Shown here one piece after another: positions 22,454-30,231 of a stretch of 64,000 nucleotides of DNA (its first letter is position 1; each line of letters starts with the position of its first letter). This DNA comes from Methylomonas rapida (GTDB lineage Bacteria > Pseudomonadota > Gammaproteobacteria > Methylococcales > Methylomonadaceae). Under the pieces are notes generated by a model. The model saw only the letters and a program-made list of their open reading frames with translations. It was not told the DNA's origin and did no database searches. The DNA is taken from assembly GCF_024360925.2 (NCBI RefSeq), contig NZ_CP113517.1, positions 2,232,001-2,296,000 of the forward strand. Direction: 5' to 3'. Made by a program: the position numbers and the translations under genes.

Positions 22454-22519
22454 GAATAGCTAGTGGCATAAGTCTCAGACAGTTTGACAGTCGATGTGTA
22501 ATTTGTCGGTGGGATGTGG

Positions 22520-22807
22520 TCAATCGCTGTCATTGGTTGCCATTGATTTTAGTGCCGGATTAACTCTAATTTGCTCATTAATCGCGTCGCGAAGATTGAT
22601 CAGTGTGTCTAGTGGCATTGTAACCAGGCATTCTTCGTAATTAACGACACCCTGAATTTCATTATCAAAGGTTTGCACCGGTTCTGCCCGTAAAAACCGG
22701 ATCATGGCATCGTGGTGCGATGAATTGAGCATAAAACCGTTGGCATAAATCGCTCGGTATTCTTTCGCTTTTTCCATTGTCATCGTTTTTAATTGATCAT
22801 CGGCCAT
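22520..22807 (-). CDS. Small phage-region protein, unknown
   Basis: 95 aa (MADDQLKTMTMEKAKEYRAI; YANGFMLNSSHHDAMIRFLR; LDTLINLRDAINEQIRVNPA). Acidic and helical at the ends. No family recognised. The next thing upstream is a palindromic repeat with an IS4 copy, so its promoter region may be damaged. Confidence 0.5.
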   Translation of the reverse strand: MADDQLKTMTMEKAKEYRAIYANGFMLNSSHHDAMIRFLRAEPVQTFDNEIQGVVNYEECLVTMPLDTLINLRDAINEQIRVNPALKSMATNDSD

Positions 22808-22861
22808 GAGGCACTCCAGGTTGGTTTGATTTAACTGGTTCCCACGGTCCGCCGCTCATCG

Positions 22862-24529
22862 TTATACACATCTCTGTGCGACAACCTGCTGAGCTTCCAA
22901 TGCAATGACAAAATCGCGCAAACGCTGCAGTCCGATCCACATGGCTTTGGCACCCGGCGGCCCGTCATGCTTGCGTCCGAGATAACCGCCCAAGCTCGCC
23001 ACCAAGAGAATCACTTCGCCCAAGCGAGGTGGCGTAAGCGGCGGCGGGCAAAGCTTAACCACAATGTAAGCAGCCCGCCACTCCTGTGGATCGAAGATAA
23101 TTTCACAATCCATGTCCGGCGTAGTCCGTCCCAACATCAGCGTGAACAATACCCGCCAGGCAATAACCATGTACAACGCTAAACAAGGTAGCAGTCGGTC
23201 CTCGGTTTCCAGATGCAGTCGCTTAATCTGGCATCCGCTCTTGAGCACATGGAAGTACACTTCAATGCACCACCGCACGGCGTACCACATGACGATCGTT
23301 GCCGCCTGTTCGAAACAATCGATCGGCAAGCTAGTCAACAATAGCCATTCCAAACGTTCCACGCCAGACGGTGGTGCATCTTCGCGTGCCAGCACCGCAT
23401 TGATGGTGAGTTCCGGTAGCCGATACCCTATCCGCTTAGGCGGTTTGAGGGTCACTGTAATGGCGCGTAACGTGATATGCGCCAGTCGCGCCGTGCGGTT
23501 CGGTCGCGGTTTGACGTTCACCTCAGAGTAACCCAATACAGGAGCTTGCTCCACGGCGGCCCACAGGCATTTCGTACCGTTCTCCGGCGAAGCCAACACT
23601 CGGTTTTGCGCCGCACGTACGATCCATTGAGCCCGTACCGCAGGTGCGTAGTCATGGTATTCGGCAAACCACTCGTAAATATCGCCCTCCCTGTCGGCAA
23701 GATTGATCAGCAGGGTGTCCGGCATTTGCGCCTGTAAAGCGCAACTGTCCTGGTAACTTTCCAGCCAATGGCGACTCTCTTTTTCGTCTACGCCTTTGTG
23801 AAGTCGTTCACTCCTTTGGCTTGGGATCTCTCGAGGCCAATACGATGCTTTCACGACACCCAAACAAATACGCGATGGCGTAAAGGCAACTGTCGGATGC
23901 AGGCGGCGCAAGTGTTTCTCCACGTCTTTCACTGTGCCAAGTCCCTTCGGCCCCAAGCAAATATTCTTATCGTCCTCGGTGGTGTCCTGTGCCAGCAGCA
24001 CGATTGGGCTGCTCTTCATGCGCTCGATCGTGGCATCTCGATCCGGAGAGTCGCTATTTTTGCCGAAAGATTTTTTCGGGCATCCTGCTAGAAAAAATCG
24101 GCAAAAATCACGCGACCGCTTATGCCTTCGGCGCCCCGATTCGTCCGCGTCACCTCGTTCCGACCCAGCAAGGGGTCGGAACTTTGGTTCTCGCATGACT
24201 TGACGCCGTTTCGCGATGCCTTGCAGGTTTTCTTCGCTTCGCTGCGAAAACCCGCCCGGCGCTACGGCTATCGGGGACTAAAAATCTTCACTTCGCTGGC
24301 GCTCCGTTTCCAAGATTTTCAGCGGCGGCGCCAGTATCTTCTCGAATGTCGTCTTAGCGTTATTGAAGAAGCGATAGGCTCCCATCGTCTCCTTCCAGCC
24401 TCCGCAGGCCGCCGGAATACTGAGTTGTGGATGCTCGCCCAATTGCTCCAATAGCAAGGCCAATCTCTTGTTTAGACGTTGATCTTCCAAATTGGCAGTT
24501 TGCACTTCTTCTTCGGCCCAGTTGCTCAT
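22862..24529 (-). pseudogene. IS4-family transposase copy 3, disrupted
   Basis: N-terminal part (MSNWAEEEVQTANLEDQRL to TTFEKILAP) at 24325-24529 and the rest (RDATIERMKSSPIVLLAQDT onward, including YAVRWCIEVYFHVLK) at 22862-24042. The 282-bp insertion keeps the frame length (94 codons) but contains an in-frame stop (N-terminal frame closes at 24278). Otherwise it matches copies 1 and 2, so the ends may still be moved in trans. Confidence 0.88.
24043..24324 (+). repeat. 282-bp non-coding insertion in IS4 copy 3, MITE-like
   Basis: Begins CCGGAGAGTCGCTATTTTTG. Near its left end TTTTTGCCGA and TCGGCAAAAA are arms of an interrupted palindrome (24055-24107), and TTCCGACCC/GGGTCGGAA (24157-24182) is a second. 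No transposase is coded. Right-hand part holds several CTTCGCT-type words (24233, 24291). Identity unknown. Confidence 0.6.
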
Positions 24530-24642
24530 CGCCTTTCTCCTGTTTCTGTGTCTCCTTGTAGTTTAGTCTTTGAGGGACTTGTGTATAACGATGAGCGGTC
24601 CGCCGTGGGAACCTCTGTAGGCTTCCGTAGGAACGAGGAATG

Positions 24643-25521
24643 CTAAGCCGCCGACCATTCGGCAATCTCTTCCGCAAGCCGCTTTGGGCTGTCGTCGGCC
24701 TCGATCAGCCAGTGTTTATCGCGCATTTTCCATAACAGTTTATCCAGCACATTGTCGGTGGCGTCCATCTCTTTGGCGGTCAAATGCATGTCGGCGCGGG
24801 GACGCAGGATGAACAGACCAATTTGACCGGGTCTGGGTTTCAAGCGGTCGGCGGTATTGAGATCCAGTTGAGCGTTAAGGATATGCTTTTCCACCGAGGC
24901 CGGATTTTTATAGCAGGCCGAGATGATGCTGCCGTAATGGCCGATGGGTTGCAAAGGAATATCCAGGCGGCGTTTTCCAGTTGGCGTGTCGATTTCCAGA
25001 TAATCGGTTTCCGCAATGAGGGCGTGCGTTTTATGGAGGCCGTGTAAATGATCCAGTTGTTCGTAAATCAAGCCTCTGGCTTTCTGGTTGGTCAGCGCCT
25101 GGAATGCGCTTTCCTCTCGCTGCTCTTTGTTTTCCGGTGCTCTGCCGATGGGAATGACGGTATCGTAGAGATTGTTCAGAATCGCGTCGATATTGGCACC
25201 GGCCGCGTGAAAAGGACCTTCGACGTTGATGTTGTAGCTGGGTAAAGCCAACAGCGATTCTTCGTTGACCAGTTGTTCGCGCAGCAGTTGCAGCAAAAAG
25301 CGGGTTTGTTCCTCGATGGCATCCCCATAAAGGCAGCGCAACCGCGCGTAATGCGCCAGAAACCGGTAATGCAGCGCGCCTTCAATATCGCAAAAAACCA
25401 CGCCCACATTAAAGCGGTCGCCGCTTTGCAAGTTGGGTGTCATGGCAATCTTGTACCAGCGTCCGATGACGTTGTTTTCGGCGTTGTGTTGCTGTCGTGC
25501 TGCTTCCAGCAAGGCTTTCAT
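24643..25521 (-). CDS. DUF3037-family protein, partner of HipA-like kinase
   Basis: 292 aa. The N-terminal WYKIAMTPNLQSGDRFNVGV, then VFCDIEGALHY is the DUF3037 pattern (ERxNVGVV-type strand). The C-terminal third is basic and helical (DNVLDKLLWKMRDKHWLIEA). Overlaps the kinase gene by 4 bp (ATGA). DUF3037 genes are commonly found directly beside HipA-like kinases; the molecular role is not known. Last gene of the repressor operon. Confidence 0.72.
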   Translation of the reverse strand: MKALLEAARQQHNAENNVIGRWYKIAMTPNLQSGDRFNVGVVFCDIEGALHYRFLAHYARLRCLYGDAIEEQTRFLLQLLREQLVNEESLLALPSYNINVEGPFHAAGANIDAILNNLYDTVIPIGRAPENKEQREESAFQALTNQKARGLIYEQLDHLHGLHKTHALIAETDYLEIDTPTGKRRLDIPLQPIGHYGSIISACYKNPASVEKHILNAQLDLNTADRLKPRPGQIGLFILRPRADMHLTAKEMDATDNVLDKLLWKMRDKHWLIEADDSPKRLAEEIAEWSAA

Positions 25522-26357
25522 AGCAAAGCGCCGAAACGCTGGGCAATCAGGCTTGGGCAGATAGTGGCGCGTTTCATAATGAATCGATGTAGGGCTGTGA
25601 GCTCGTTATTATCGAGCAAAAGTTTCCACCAATACACCAGTTCTTGCAAGACTTGAATATTGGCGGTCATGGCGCTTTCGGAAAAATACATCATTTCGTT
25701 AACCTGCTTGACGTCGGCCGGTCCGCGATCGGTCCACAAAATGTAAGCTAATAAATTCTGGATTTTTCGACCGGGTTCCAGCCAGTCAGCTTGCCAGGTT
25801 CGATGTATGGCAATGTCCTCATGATCGATCAATGTATAGCAGTGCTTGCCGGTGCGGATCAAATTGCCGACGTTGCGATCGCTATTGCCTAGCCATTCAT
25901 CGAATACCACCGTATCCAATACATGTTTCCATTTGGAAATATCGGCGATGAACACCGGATTTTCATGCACATTTTTCAAATTATAGTGAATTTTTGGGCT
26001 GGAGCCAGGGATAGAGCAGGTACACCAGAGTGGAATTAAGTCGTCTTGATCCGGGAATGCCAGTCTGGAATCTATGGATTGCAGATAACCGGCTTTGACC
26101 AACACAATGAACGCTTTCGGTGCTATCGGTAAACCCAGCGCCATTGCCAGAAGGTAGGCCGTTATTTCATTGACCAAGCTTTTTGGATGAGTTGCGGCGG
26201 GATAAAAACTGGCGAATACGCTGTGATCCTGATGGCCATCATTGATAATCGCCTGATGATTATGGCCAATTCCGTCTGGCGCATGGCTCAGAAAAATTCG
26301 GTAGCTTTGTTCATTCAGAAGAGTGATTTTTTTGGGCCTCGTCAAGCAATTTTCCAT
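25518..26357 (-). CDS. HipA-like kinase
   Basis: 279 aa. The protein-kinase-like core is seen in KSLVNEITAYLLAMALGLPI (helix after the nucleotide loop), the catalytic loop LDTVVFDEWLGNSDRNVGNL (D and N of the NxDRxxxN pattern) and the metal-binding TLIDHEDIAIHR. This matches the short HipA-like (HipA_2) group rather than full HipA (about 440 aa). It overlaps the 3' end of the repressor gene by 47 bp, so it is made in the lysogen together with the repressor. Possible roles: toxin of a hipBA-like module, or exclusion of other phages; both are inference. Confidence 0.75.
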   Translation of the reverse strand: MENCLTRPKKITLLNEQSYRIFLSHAPDGIGHNHQAIINDGHQDHSVFASFYPAATHPKSLVNEITAYLLAMALGLPIAPKAFIVLVKAGYLQSIDSRLAFPDQDDLIPLWCTCSIPGSSPKIHYNLKNVHENPVFIADISKWKHVLDTVVFDEWLGNSDRNVGNLIRTGKHCYTLIDHEDIAIHRTWQADWLEPGRKIQNLLAYILWTDRGPADVKQVNEMMYFSESAMTANIQVLQELVYWWKLLLDNNELTALHRFIMKRATICPSLIAQRFGALL

Positions 26358-26826
26358 ATGACGGTTTCTCTCTTTTCCTTAAAGGATGGGGTGACGTTAG
26401 TCTTTGAATGATGGATTCCAGCAGCTTCAAGTCCTGGTCGGTCAAGTAGCCCTCTTGATCCGCTTTGGCCAGGGTTTCGAGTATCGACCGGGTGTTAGGT
26501 GATGACGTGGCGATCAATGCCGCCAAGTTATTATTGATCTGCCCCTGAAAATGCCCGCCGACGCCTTCGAGCGTGGCGTTTAAATTCCCTACGGCATTTC
26601 GTGGATGGTATTGGTCCATCCATCCTCTTGGTTTTCCGCAGCCATTTTCTAATTTGCGGGCGAAATCCTCGCCAATGTTTCGAGAATGCTTCGGATTTTC
26701 ACTCAGTACCTGGCTGATATAAGCAGGGTCTGTATCCGCTAGCTTCGCAATAGTGGATTTCTTGCCAACCTCATCAATCAAGATGAGCAAGTTCGTTTTT
26801 CTAATTTCGTTAATAGTCAATGCCAT
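26311..26826 (-). CDS. Prophage repressor / HipB-like HTH protein
   Basis: 171 aa from MALTINEIRKTNLLILIDEV (a start at 26871 would run through operator-like sequence). The HTH is KSTIAKLADTDPAYISQVLS, followed by NIGEDFARKLENGCGKPRGW, typical of CI-like phage repressors, and a C-terminal helical tail (ETLAKADQEGYLTDQDLKLL) in place of a peptidase domain: no LexA-type Ser/Lys cleavage site is seen. Divergent from the Cro-like gene across shared operators. Because it is in one operon with a HipA-like kinase it could also act as that kinase's antitoxin. Confidence 0.75.
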   Translation of the reverse strand: MALTINEIRKTNLLILIDEVGKKSTIAKLADTDPAYISQVLSENPKHSRNIGEDFARKLENGCGKPRGWMDQYHPRNAVGNLNATLEGVGGHFQGQINNNLAALIATSSPNTRSILETLAKADQEGYLTDQDLKLLESIIQRLTSPHPLRKREKPSYGKLLDEAQKNHSSE

Positions 26827-26842
26827 AACGAGATTAAAACGG

Positions 26843-26909
26843 GTTTTAGCTATTTGATAAATGGGCTGCATGCTAAATTACTTTGACAAGCTTTAGCCAT
26901 CTGCTAAAC
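26843..26909. promoter_or_regulatory. Divergent control region of the repressor/Cro switch
   Basis: CTTTAGCCATCTGCTAAAC (26891-26909) is a 6/7-bp-arm palindrome of the same kind as at 19865. It overlaps the rightward promoter TTGACA (26883-26888)/TAAACT (26905-26910). A weaker TTTTAGCTATTTGATAAAT-like site lies at 26844-26862 on the repressor side. Confidence 0.7.
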
Positions 26910-26917
26910 TTATTTTT

Positions 26918-27181
26918 ATGGACATGAAGGATTTCTTGAAATCAACCAAAAAAGAGGAGCGTGAACGACTAGCAAACGCCGTCGGCTCATCGGTTGCGTA
27001 TTTTTATCAGGTCGCTGGCGGTCATCGTAAGCCCAGTGCAAGTCTGTGCGTGTTGTTGGAACAACACTCCAATGGGCTTCTCACAAAAGAAGAATTGCGG
27101 CCGGAATTTTTTGGACCTACTAACCATAAGCCTTTTTTGCATGGCAACAGTCTGTCACCCATGGCCGACAAAAGAAATTAG
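26918..27181 (+). CDS. Cro/YdaS-like phage regulator
   Basis: 87 aa: MDMKDFLKSTKKEERERLAN, then AVGSSVAYFYQVAGGHRKPS and ASLCVLLEQHSNGLLTKEEL, RPEFF. The small HTH with AGGHRxPS and TKEELRP is the YdaS/Cro-like pattern of lambdoid prophages. Divergent from the repressor, and its ATG lies 7 nt beyond the -10, so its message is leaderless or nearly so. First gene of the rightward early operon. Confidence 0.75.
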   Translation: MDMKDFLKSTKKEERERLANAVGSSVAYFYQVAGGHRKPSASLCVLLEQHSNGLLTKEELRPEFFGPTNHKPFLHGNSLSPMADKRN

Positions 27182-27191
27182 GAGAGATGCG

Positions 27192-27458
27192 ATGACACAC
27201 AGAATCAAAGCGATCCTGGTAGACAAGGACGGGCTGACCCAGCGCGAAGCCCAAATCGCCGCCTTGCTCTGCGAAGGGCTGTCCAATAAAGCCATTGCCC
27301 GGCGCCTGGCCGTCAAGCTGTGCACGGTGCACAAGCATCTGGAGCACGTTTACGCCAAGCTGGAATGCCAGCAGCATGAATTCGATTCGCGCTGCGCGGC
27401 GATTGCTACCTTGTTTCGGCGCGGCATGGTGTCGTTCACGTGTGATGAGGGGGCCTGA
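27192..27458 (+). CDS. LuxR-type HTH protein
   Basis: 88 aa from an ATG with GGAGAG at good spacing. Residues 14-60, LTQREAQIAALLCEGLSNKA, IARRLAVKLCTVHKHLEHVY, are a complete LuxR/GerE helix-turn-helix. There is no receiver or ligand domain, so it is a stand-alone DNA-binding module, as often seen in prophages. Target unknown. Confidence 0.8.
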   Translation: MTHRIKAILVDKDGLTQREAQIAALLCEGLSNKAIARRLAVKLCTVHKHLEHVYAKLECQQHEFDSRCAAIATLFRRGMVSFTCDEGA

Positions 27459-27461
27459 ACC

Positions 27462-27608
27462 ATGCCAAAACCCAATCTCATGGCGGTTATCGTGTTGATC
27501 GTCTCCATCTACGCCGGCATCGCGTGGGGACGGCTCAAGACCGCCTGCCTGTGGTGCGGCACGCGGTTGATCGATTTCTTGGCGGGCCATGCCGGGGATT
27601 TTGAATGA
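27462..27608 (+). CDS. 48-aa single-span membrane peptide
   Basis: MPKPNLMAVIVLIVSIYAGI, then AWGRLKTACLWCGTRL: a hydrophobic segment at residues 6-22 and a CLWC pair. Linked to its neighbours by tight spacing (3 bp before, 4-bp ATGA overlap after). Unknown function; typical of small prophage membrane peptides. Confidence 0.5.
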   Translation: MPKPNLMAVIVLIVSIYAGIAWGRLKTACLWCGTRLIDFLAGHAGDFE

Positions 27609-27766
27609 TAGTCAAGTCCGGCATCACATACGCCGTCGCCCAGCTGGTCATGCTGCCGATTGCCCTGACAGCCGTGAGCATCATCGTGGTGTGGGCCGTC
27701 GGCATGGGGCTGTGCCAATTGGGACTGTGGGCCTGGAAGAGGCTGGATGGGGAGGATTGCCAGTGA
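27605..27766 (+). CDS. 53-aa membrane peptide
   Basis: MIVKSGITYAVAQLVMLPIA followed by LTAVSIIVVWAVGMGLCQLG: one long or two short hydrophobic spans. Starts in an ATGA overlap with the previous gene and overlaps the next by 4 bp. Unknown function. Confidence 0.5.
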   Translation: MIVKSGITYAVAQLVMLPIALTAVSIIVVWAVGMGLCQLGLWAWKRLDGEDCQ

Positions 27767-27906
27767 GCCGCAAAGATGACCAAGGCAAATTGGACTGGAC
27801 GCTGATTCCGTGGAAAGGCTTGCGGCCGGTGGTGCGGGTGCTGGAATTCGGCCTGTGGCATGCGGTGTGTTGTTTGTTGTTTATGTTGGGGCTAGGTGAT
27901 GAATAA
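27763..27906 (+). CDS. Truncated DUF5664-like (dNTP pyrophosphohydrolase) N-terminus
   Basis: 47 aa from a GTG start in a GTGA overlap. SRKDDQGKLDWTLIPWKGLR and PVVRVLEFG match the N-terminal KxDxGKxDxxLIPxxxLxxVARVLEFG motif of DUF5664 proteins (phage dATP/dGTP diphosphohydrolase type). The usual continuation KYGxxNW is absent; instead the chain goes into a hydrophobic tail HAVCCLLFMLGLGDE. Either a decayed gene or a repurposed small peptide. Confidence 0.5.
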   Translation: MSRKDDQGKLDWTLIPWKGLRPVVRVLEFGLWHAVCCLLFMLGLGDE

Positions 27907-28525
27907 CGTTTTTTTACCGCTGATTAAGATCGAAACCATGTCCAGCTTGGAAATTGCCGAGCTGACTGGGAAAAATCATTCGCATGTGCTCCGTGATATA
28001 CGGGAAATACTGGCCGAGCTATATGAGGTTCAGAATCCAAATTTGGATTCTATTGATATTGAAGGGGTTTCGGTAGAGATTGCCGAAAACGGCATGACAA
28101 AACAAATATGGCTGGACGAAGAGCATACTTTGACGTTGGTCACGGGTTATTCGATTCGCCTGCGCCGCAAGGTTGTGGCGCGCTGGCGTTACCTGGAAGA
28201 GCAACTGCGCGTCGTGCAATTCCGCCAAGGCACCAAAAAGCACCAACTCAATGCCATGGAAGCGCTGAGTCATTTGCTGCCCGATGATCTTGCCGACGAA
28301 GCGCTGAGTTACATCAAAGCCAATACCGTGGTCAACAAAGCGGTCAGCAACCTGTTCGGGTTTCCCAAGATGCTCAAGAAAGACGACATGTCGCCCGACA
28401 TGCTGTCGGTGCGTGAGCGGGTGATGGACGATTATCTGAAACTCTACGATGTGCTGGACGACAACGCCAAGGTGGCGGCGATCGTGTACGAAAAATACCA
28501 GCCCAAGCGGATCGAGGCGGCATGA
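27899..28525 (+). CDS. Phage regulatory protein, Rha family
   Basis: 208 aa. The N-terminal domain MSSLEIAELTGKNHSHVLRD, IREIL with a following NGMTKQIWLDEEHTLTLVTG, YSIRLRRKVVARW is the Rha/pRha signature; Rha proteins interfere with phage growth under some host states and work as antirepressor-like regulators. The C-terminus (residues 110-208) is a separate alpha-helical region. First of a series of antirepressor-type genes in the rightward operon. Confidence 0.8.
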   Translation: MNNVFLPLIKIETMSSLEIAELTGKNHSHVLRDIREILAELYEVQNPNLDSIDIEGVSVEIAENGMTKQIWLDEEHTLTLVTGYSIRLRRKVVARWRYLEEQLRVVQFRQGTKKHQLNAMEALSHLLPDDLADEALSYIKANTVVNKAVSNLFGFPKMLKKDDMSPDMLSVRERVMDDYLKLYDVLDDNAKVAAIVYEKYQPKRIEAA

Positions 28526-28552
28526 ACCTGATTGACGGGGGCAAAACGGGTG

Positions 28553-29176
28553 ATGAATGATTTGGTATTCGTTAATGCGAAAAAAGAAGCGGTGACGTCG
28601 CATGTGGTCATTTCGGAAGGGATGGAAGTGACGCAAGATTCTTCATTAAAACTGATCAAACAATACAAAGCGGACTTGGAAGAGTTTGGAAGGGTCCGAT
28701 TTCAAATCGTACCCTTTGAAACCCCTGGTGGCATTCAAAAGCGCAAGGAGTACCTGCTCAATCGTGATCAAGCCATATTCCTGATCACGCTCATGCGTAA
28801 CAACCCTAAAACCGTCGAATTCAAAAAGCAGCTAGTTAAACAGTTCACATCGATGGAACGCTGGATACACGAACGCGCACAGGCGTCCATCGAGGCGCAG
28901 TTGATGTGCGAAACCTTGCGCGAAGTGCGGCAGCTGGCCGGTCAGTTGACCGAGGGTTTTCATTACGCCAACGAGCACAAGCTGATCAACTTCGCCATGA
29001 CCGGTGCCTACACGGCCATGGATAGGCGGGGACTGGATGCCGTTTCGCTCAAAGTGCTGACGGCGCTGGAAATGCGTAATGCCGTTTTGATCGGCGCAGG
29101 GATCGACCGGGATACCCGTCGGCAAGCGTTACTGAATCTGTGCCAGGAGTTGAAGGCGTTATCGGAGTTGGCATGA
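28553..29176 (+). CDS. Second Rha-family protein
   Basis: 207 aa from MNDLVFVNAKKEAVTSHVVI. Rha-like region: VTQDSSLKLIKQYKADLEEF, PGGIQKRKEYLLNRDQAIFL, ITLMRNNPKTVEFKKQLVKQ, where the NRDQAxFLxTLxRNxxxVxxFK pattern is diagnostic. The C-terminal half differs from the first Rha gene, so this is a distinct paralogue rather than a recent copy. Confidence 0.8.
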   Translation: MNDLVFVNAKKEAVTSHVVISEGMEVTQDSSLKLIKQYKADLEEFGRVRFQIVPFETPGGIQKRKEYLLNRDQAIFLITLMRNNPKTVEFKKQLVKQFTSMERWIHERAQASIEAQLMCETLREVRQLAGQLTEGFHYANEHKLINFAMTGAYTAMDRRGLDAVSLKVLTALEMRNAVLIGAGIDRDTRRQALLNLCQELKALSELA

Positions 29177-29233
29177 AGGCGGCATTGCTGGCCATGATCG
29201 CCGTCCTGCAAGCAAAGTGTTTCGGAGGATGTG

Positions 29234-29908
29234 ATGAAACCTAAGTATGAAGTGATCGAGATCGACAACGCCCAAGTGACGGTTGATATTTCGTTGCTGA
29301 GCAAAACGGAAGAGCTGTTTTTTAATGCGACGGACATGGCCAAGCATTTTGGCAAAAAGCCAGATGATTTTTTAAGGCTTTCCTCCACTGCGGAATACAT
29401 CGATGCCATTTTAAAGTCGGGAATTCCCGACATTAAAACCGTCGATGACCTAATCAGGATTACAAAAGGTAAATATGGTGGTACCTGGTTGCACAAAGAA
29501 TTGGCCTTTGAGTTTGCGGGATGGTGTAGTGCGATATTCCGTCGCAATCTGCATAAATGGGCAGAAGCCAGGCTGGAACAAGAGCGCATTTGGCGGCAAA
29601 AGCGCCTGGAAACCAAGACCGGATTCAAGCCGCTGACCGACGCCATTCAAAAAGCGCATGATCCTGTCATGCCGTATCACTTTTCCAACGAGTGCGAAAT
29701 GATCAACAAGATCGTGCTGGGCATGCGCGCCAAGCCATTTTGCGAGCAAAACCAAGTCACCCAGGTGCGTGATGCGCTGGATGCGCGGCAGTTGCAGGAA
29801 ATCAATCAATTACAGTTGATCAATGCCGGGCTGATCCAGATCGGCATGGATTATGAAACCCGCAAGATGCACCTGCAAACGTGGTATGAGCGGCAATTGC
29901 TGCTCTAA
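29234..29908 (+). CDS. KilA-N domain protein
   Basis: 224 aa from an ATG with GGAGG upstream. The KilA-N DNA-binding domain occupies residues 25-110: FFNATDMAKHFGKKPDDFLR, TKGKYGGTWLHKELAFEFAG, WCSAIFRRNLHKW. The C-terminal part (MPYHFSNECEMINKIVLGMR) recalls domains following KilA-N in phage antirepressors. Binds DNA; likely regulatory. Confidence 0.82.
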   Translation: MKPKYEVIEIDNAQVTVDISLLSKTEELFFNATDMAKHFGKKPDDFLRLSSTAEYIDAILKSGIPDIKTVDDLIRITKGKYGGTWLHKELAFEFAGWCSAIFRRNLHKWAEARLEQERIWRQKRLETKTGFKPLTDAIQKAHDPVMPYHFSNECEMINKIVLGMRAKPFCEQNQVTQVRDALDARQLQEINQLQLINAGLIQIGMDYETRKMHLQTWYERQLLL

Positions 29909-29975
29909 AGCGGCTACGCGATCAGGCAGCGTTTTCAGTTGCTTCCATAACGGAATCATGTCCAGGAGTTTAGTA

Positions 29976-30206
29976 ATGTCCGATACAGAAACCATAAAAG
30001 CCTCGTTGATTAATGAAACGCAAATAGAAAAAGACGGCCTCTTAAAAGCCCGTTTGTCGTTCGATCAGCTTTCAATCATAGAGCAAACGGATGGAAATGC
30101 CACGCTGGAAGTCTTGCATGCAGGTCTCTCAGTGCGCTTTATGCTCACGCCGGAGCAATGCCGCTATTTGGCGGGTTTACTGATCAAGGCGGCTGATCGT
30201 GATTGA
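29976..30206 (+). CDS. Small phage protein, unknown
   Basis: 76 aa from an ATG with AGGAG at 29963: MSDTETIKASLINETQIEKD, LLKARLSFDQLSIIEQTDGN. No family recognised. Its last two codons fall in a 27-bp direct repeat shared with 31544-31570. Confidence 0.5.
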   Translation: MSDTETIKASLINETQIEKDGLLKARLSFDQLSIIEQTDGNATLEVLHAGLSVRFMLTPEQCRYLAGLLIKAADRD

Positions 30207-30226
30207 CACCGCCGCCGTGCTTGGCT
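30200..30226 (+). repeat. 27-bp direct repeat, copy 1
   Basis: TGATTGACACCGCCGCCGTG then CTTGGCT. The exact second copy is at 31544-31570. Both overlap the stop codon of a small gene. The repeats bracket the higBA locus and two small genes. Confidence 0.85.
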
Positions 30227-30231
30227 GGGAT

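Larger units (their letters stand above)
22855..24595 (-). mobile_element. IS4-family (Tn5-like) insertion sequence, copy 3, with a 282-bp insertion
   Basis: Same terminal repeats as copies 1 and 2; target duplication CGGTCCGCCG (22845-22854, 24596-24605) is the reverse complement of theirs. Length is 1741 bp because 282 bp are inserted at 24043-24324. Confidence 0.88.
22839..24614 (-). repeat. Single-hairpin palindromic repeat split by IS4 copy 3
   Basis: Hairpin 2 only (GGTTCCCACGGTCCGCCG before the IS and CGGTCCGCCGTGGGAACC after it), in the opposite orientation to copies 1 and 2. The duplicated 10 bp is again the loop region. Confidence 0.85.
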
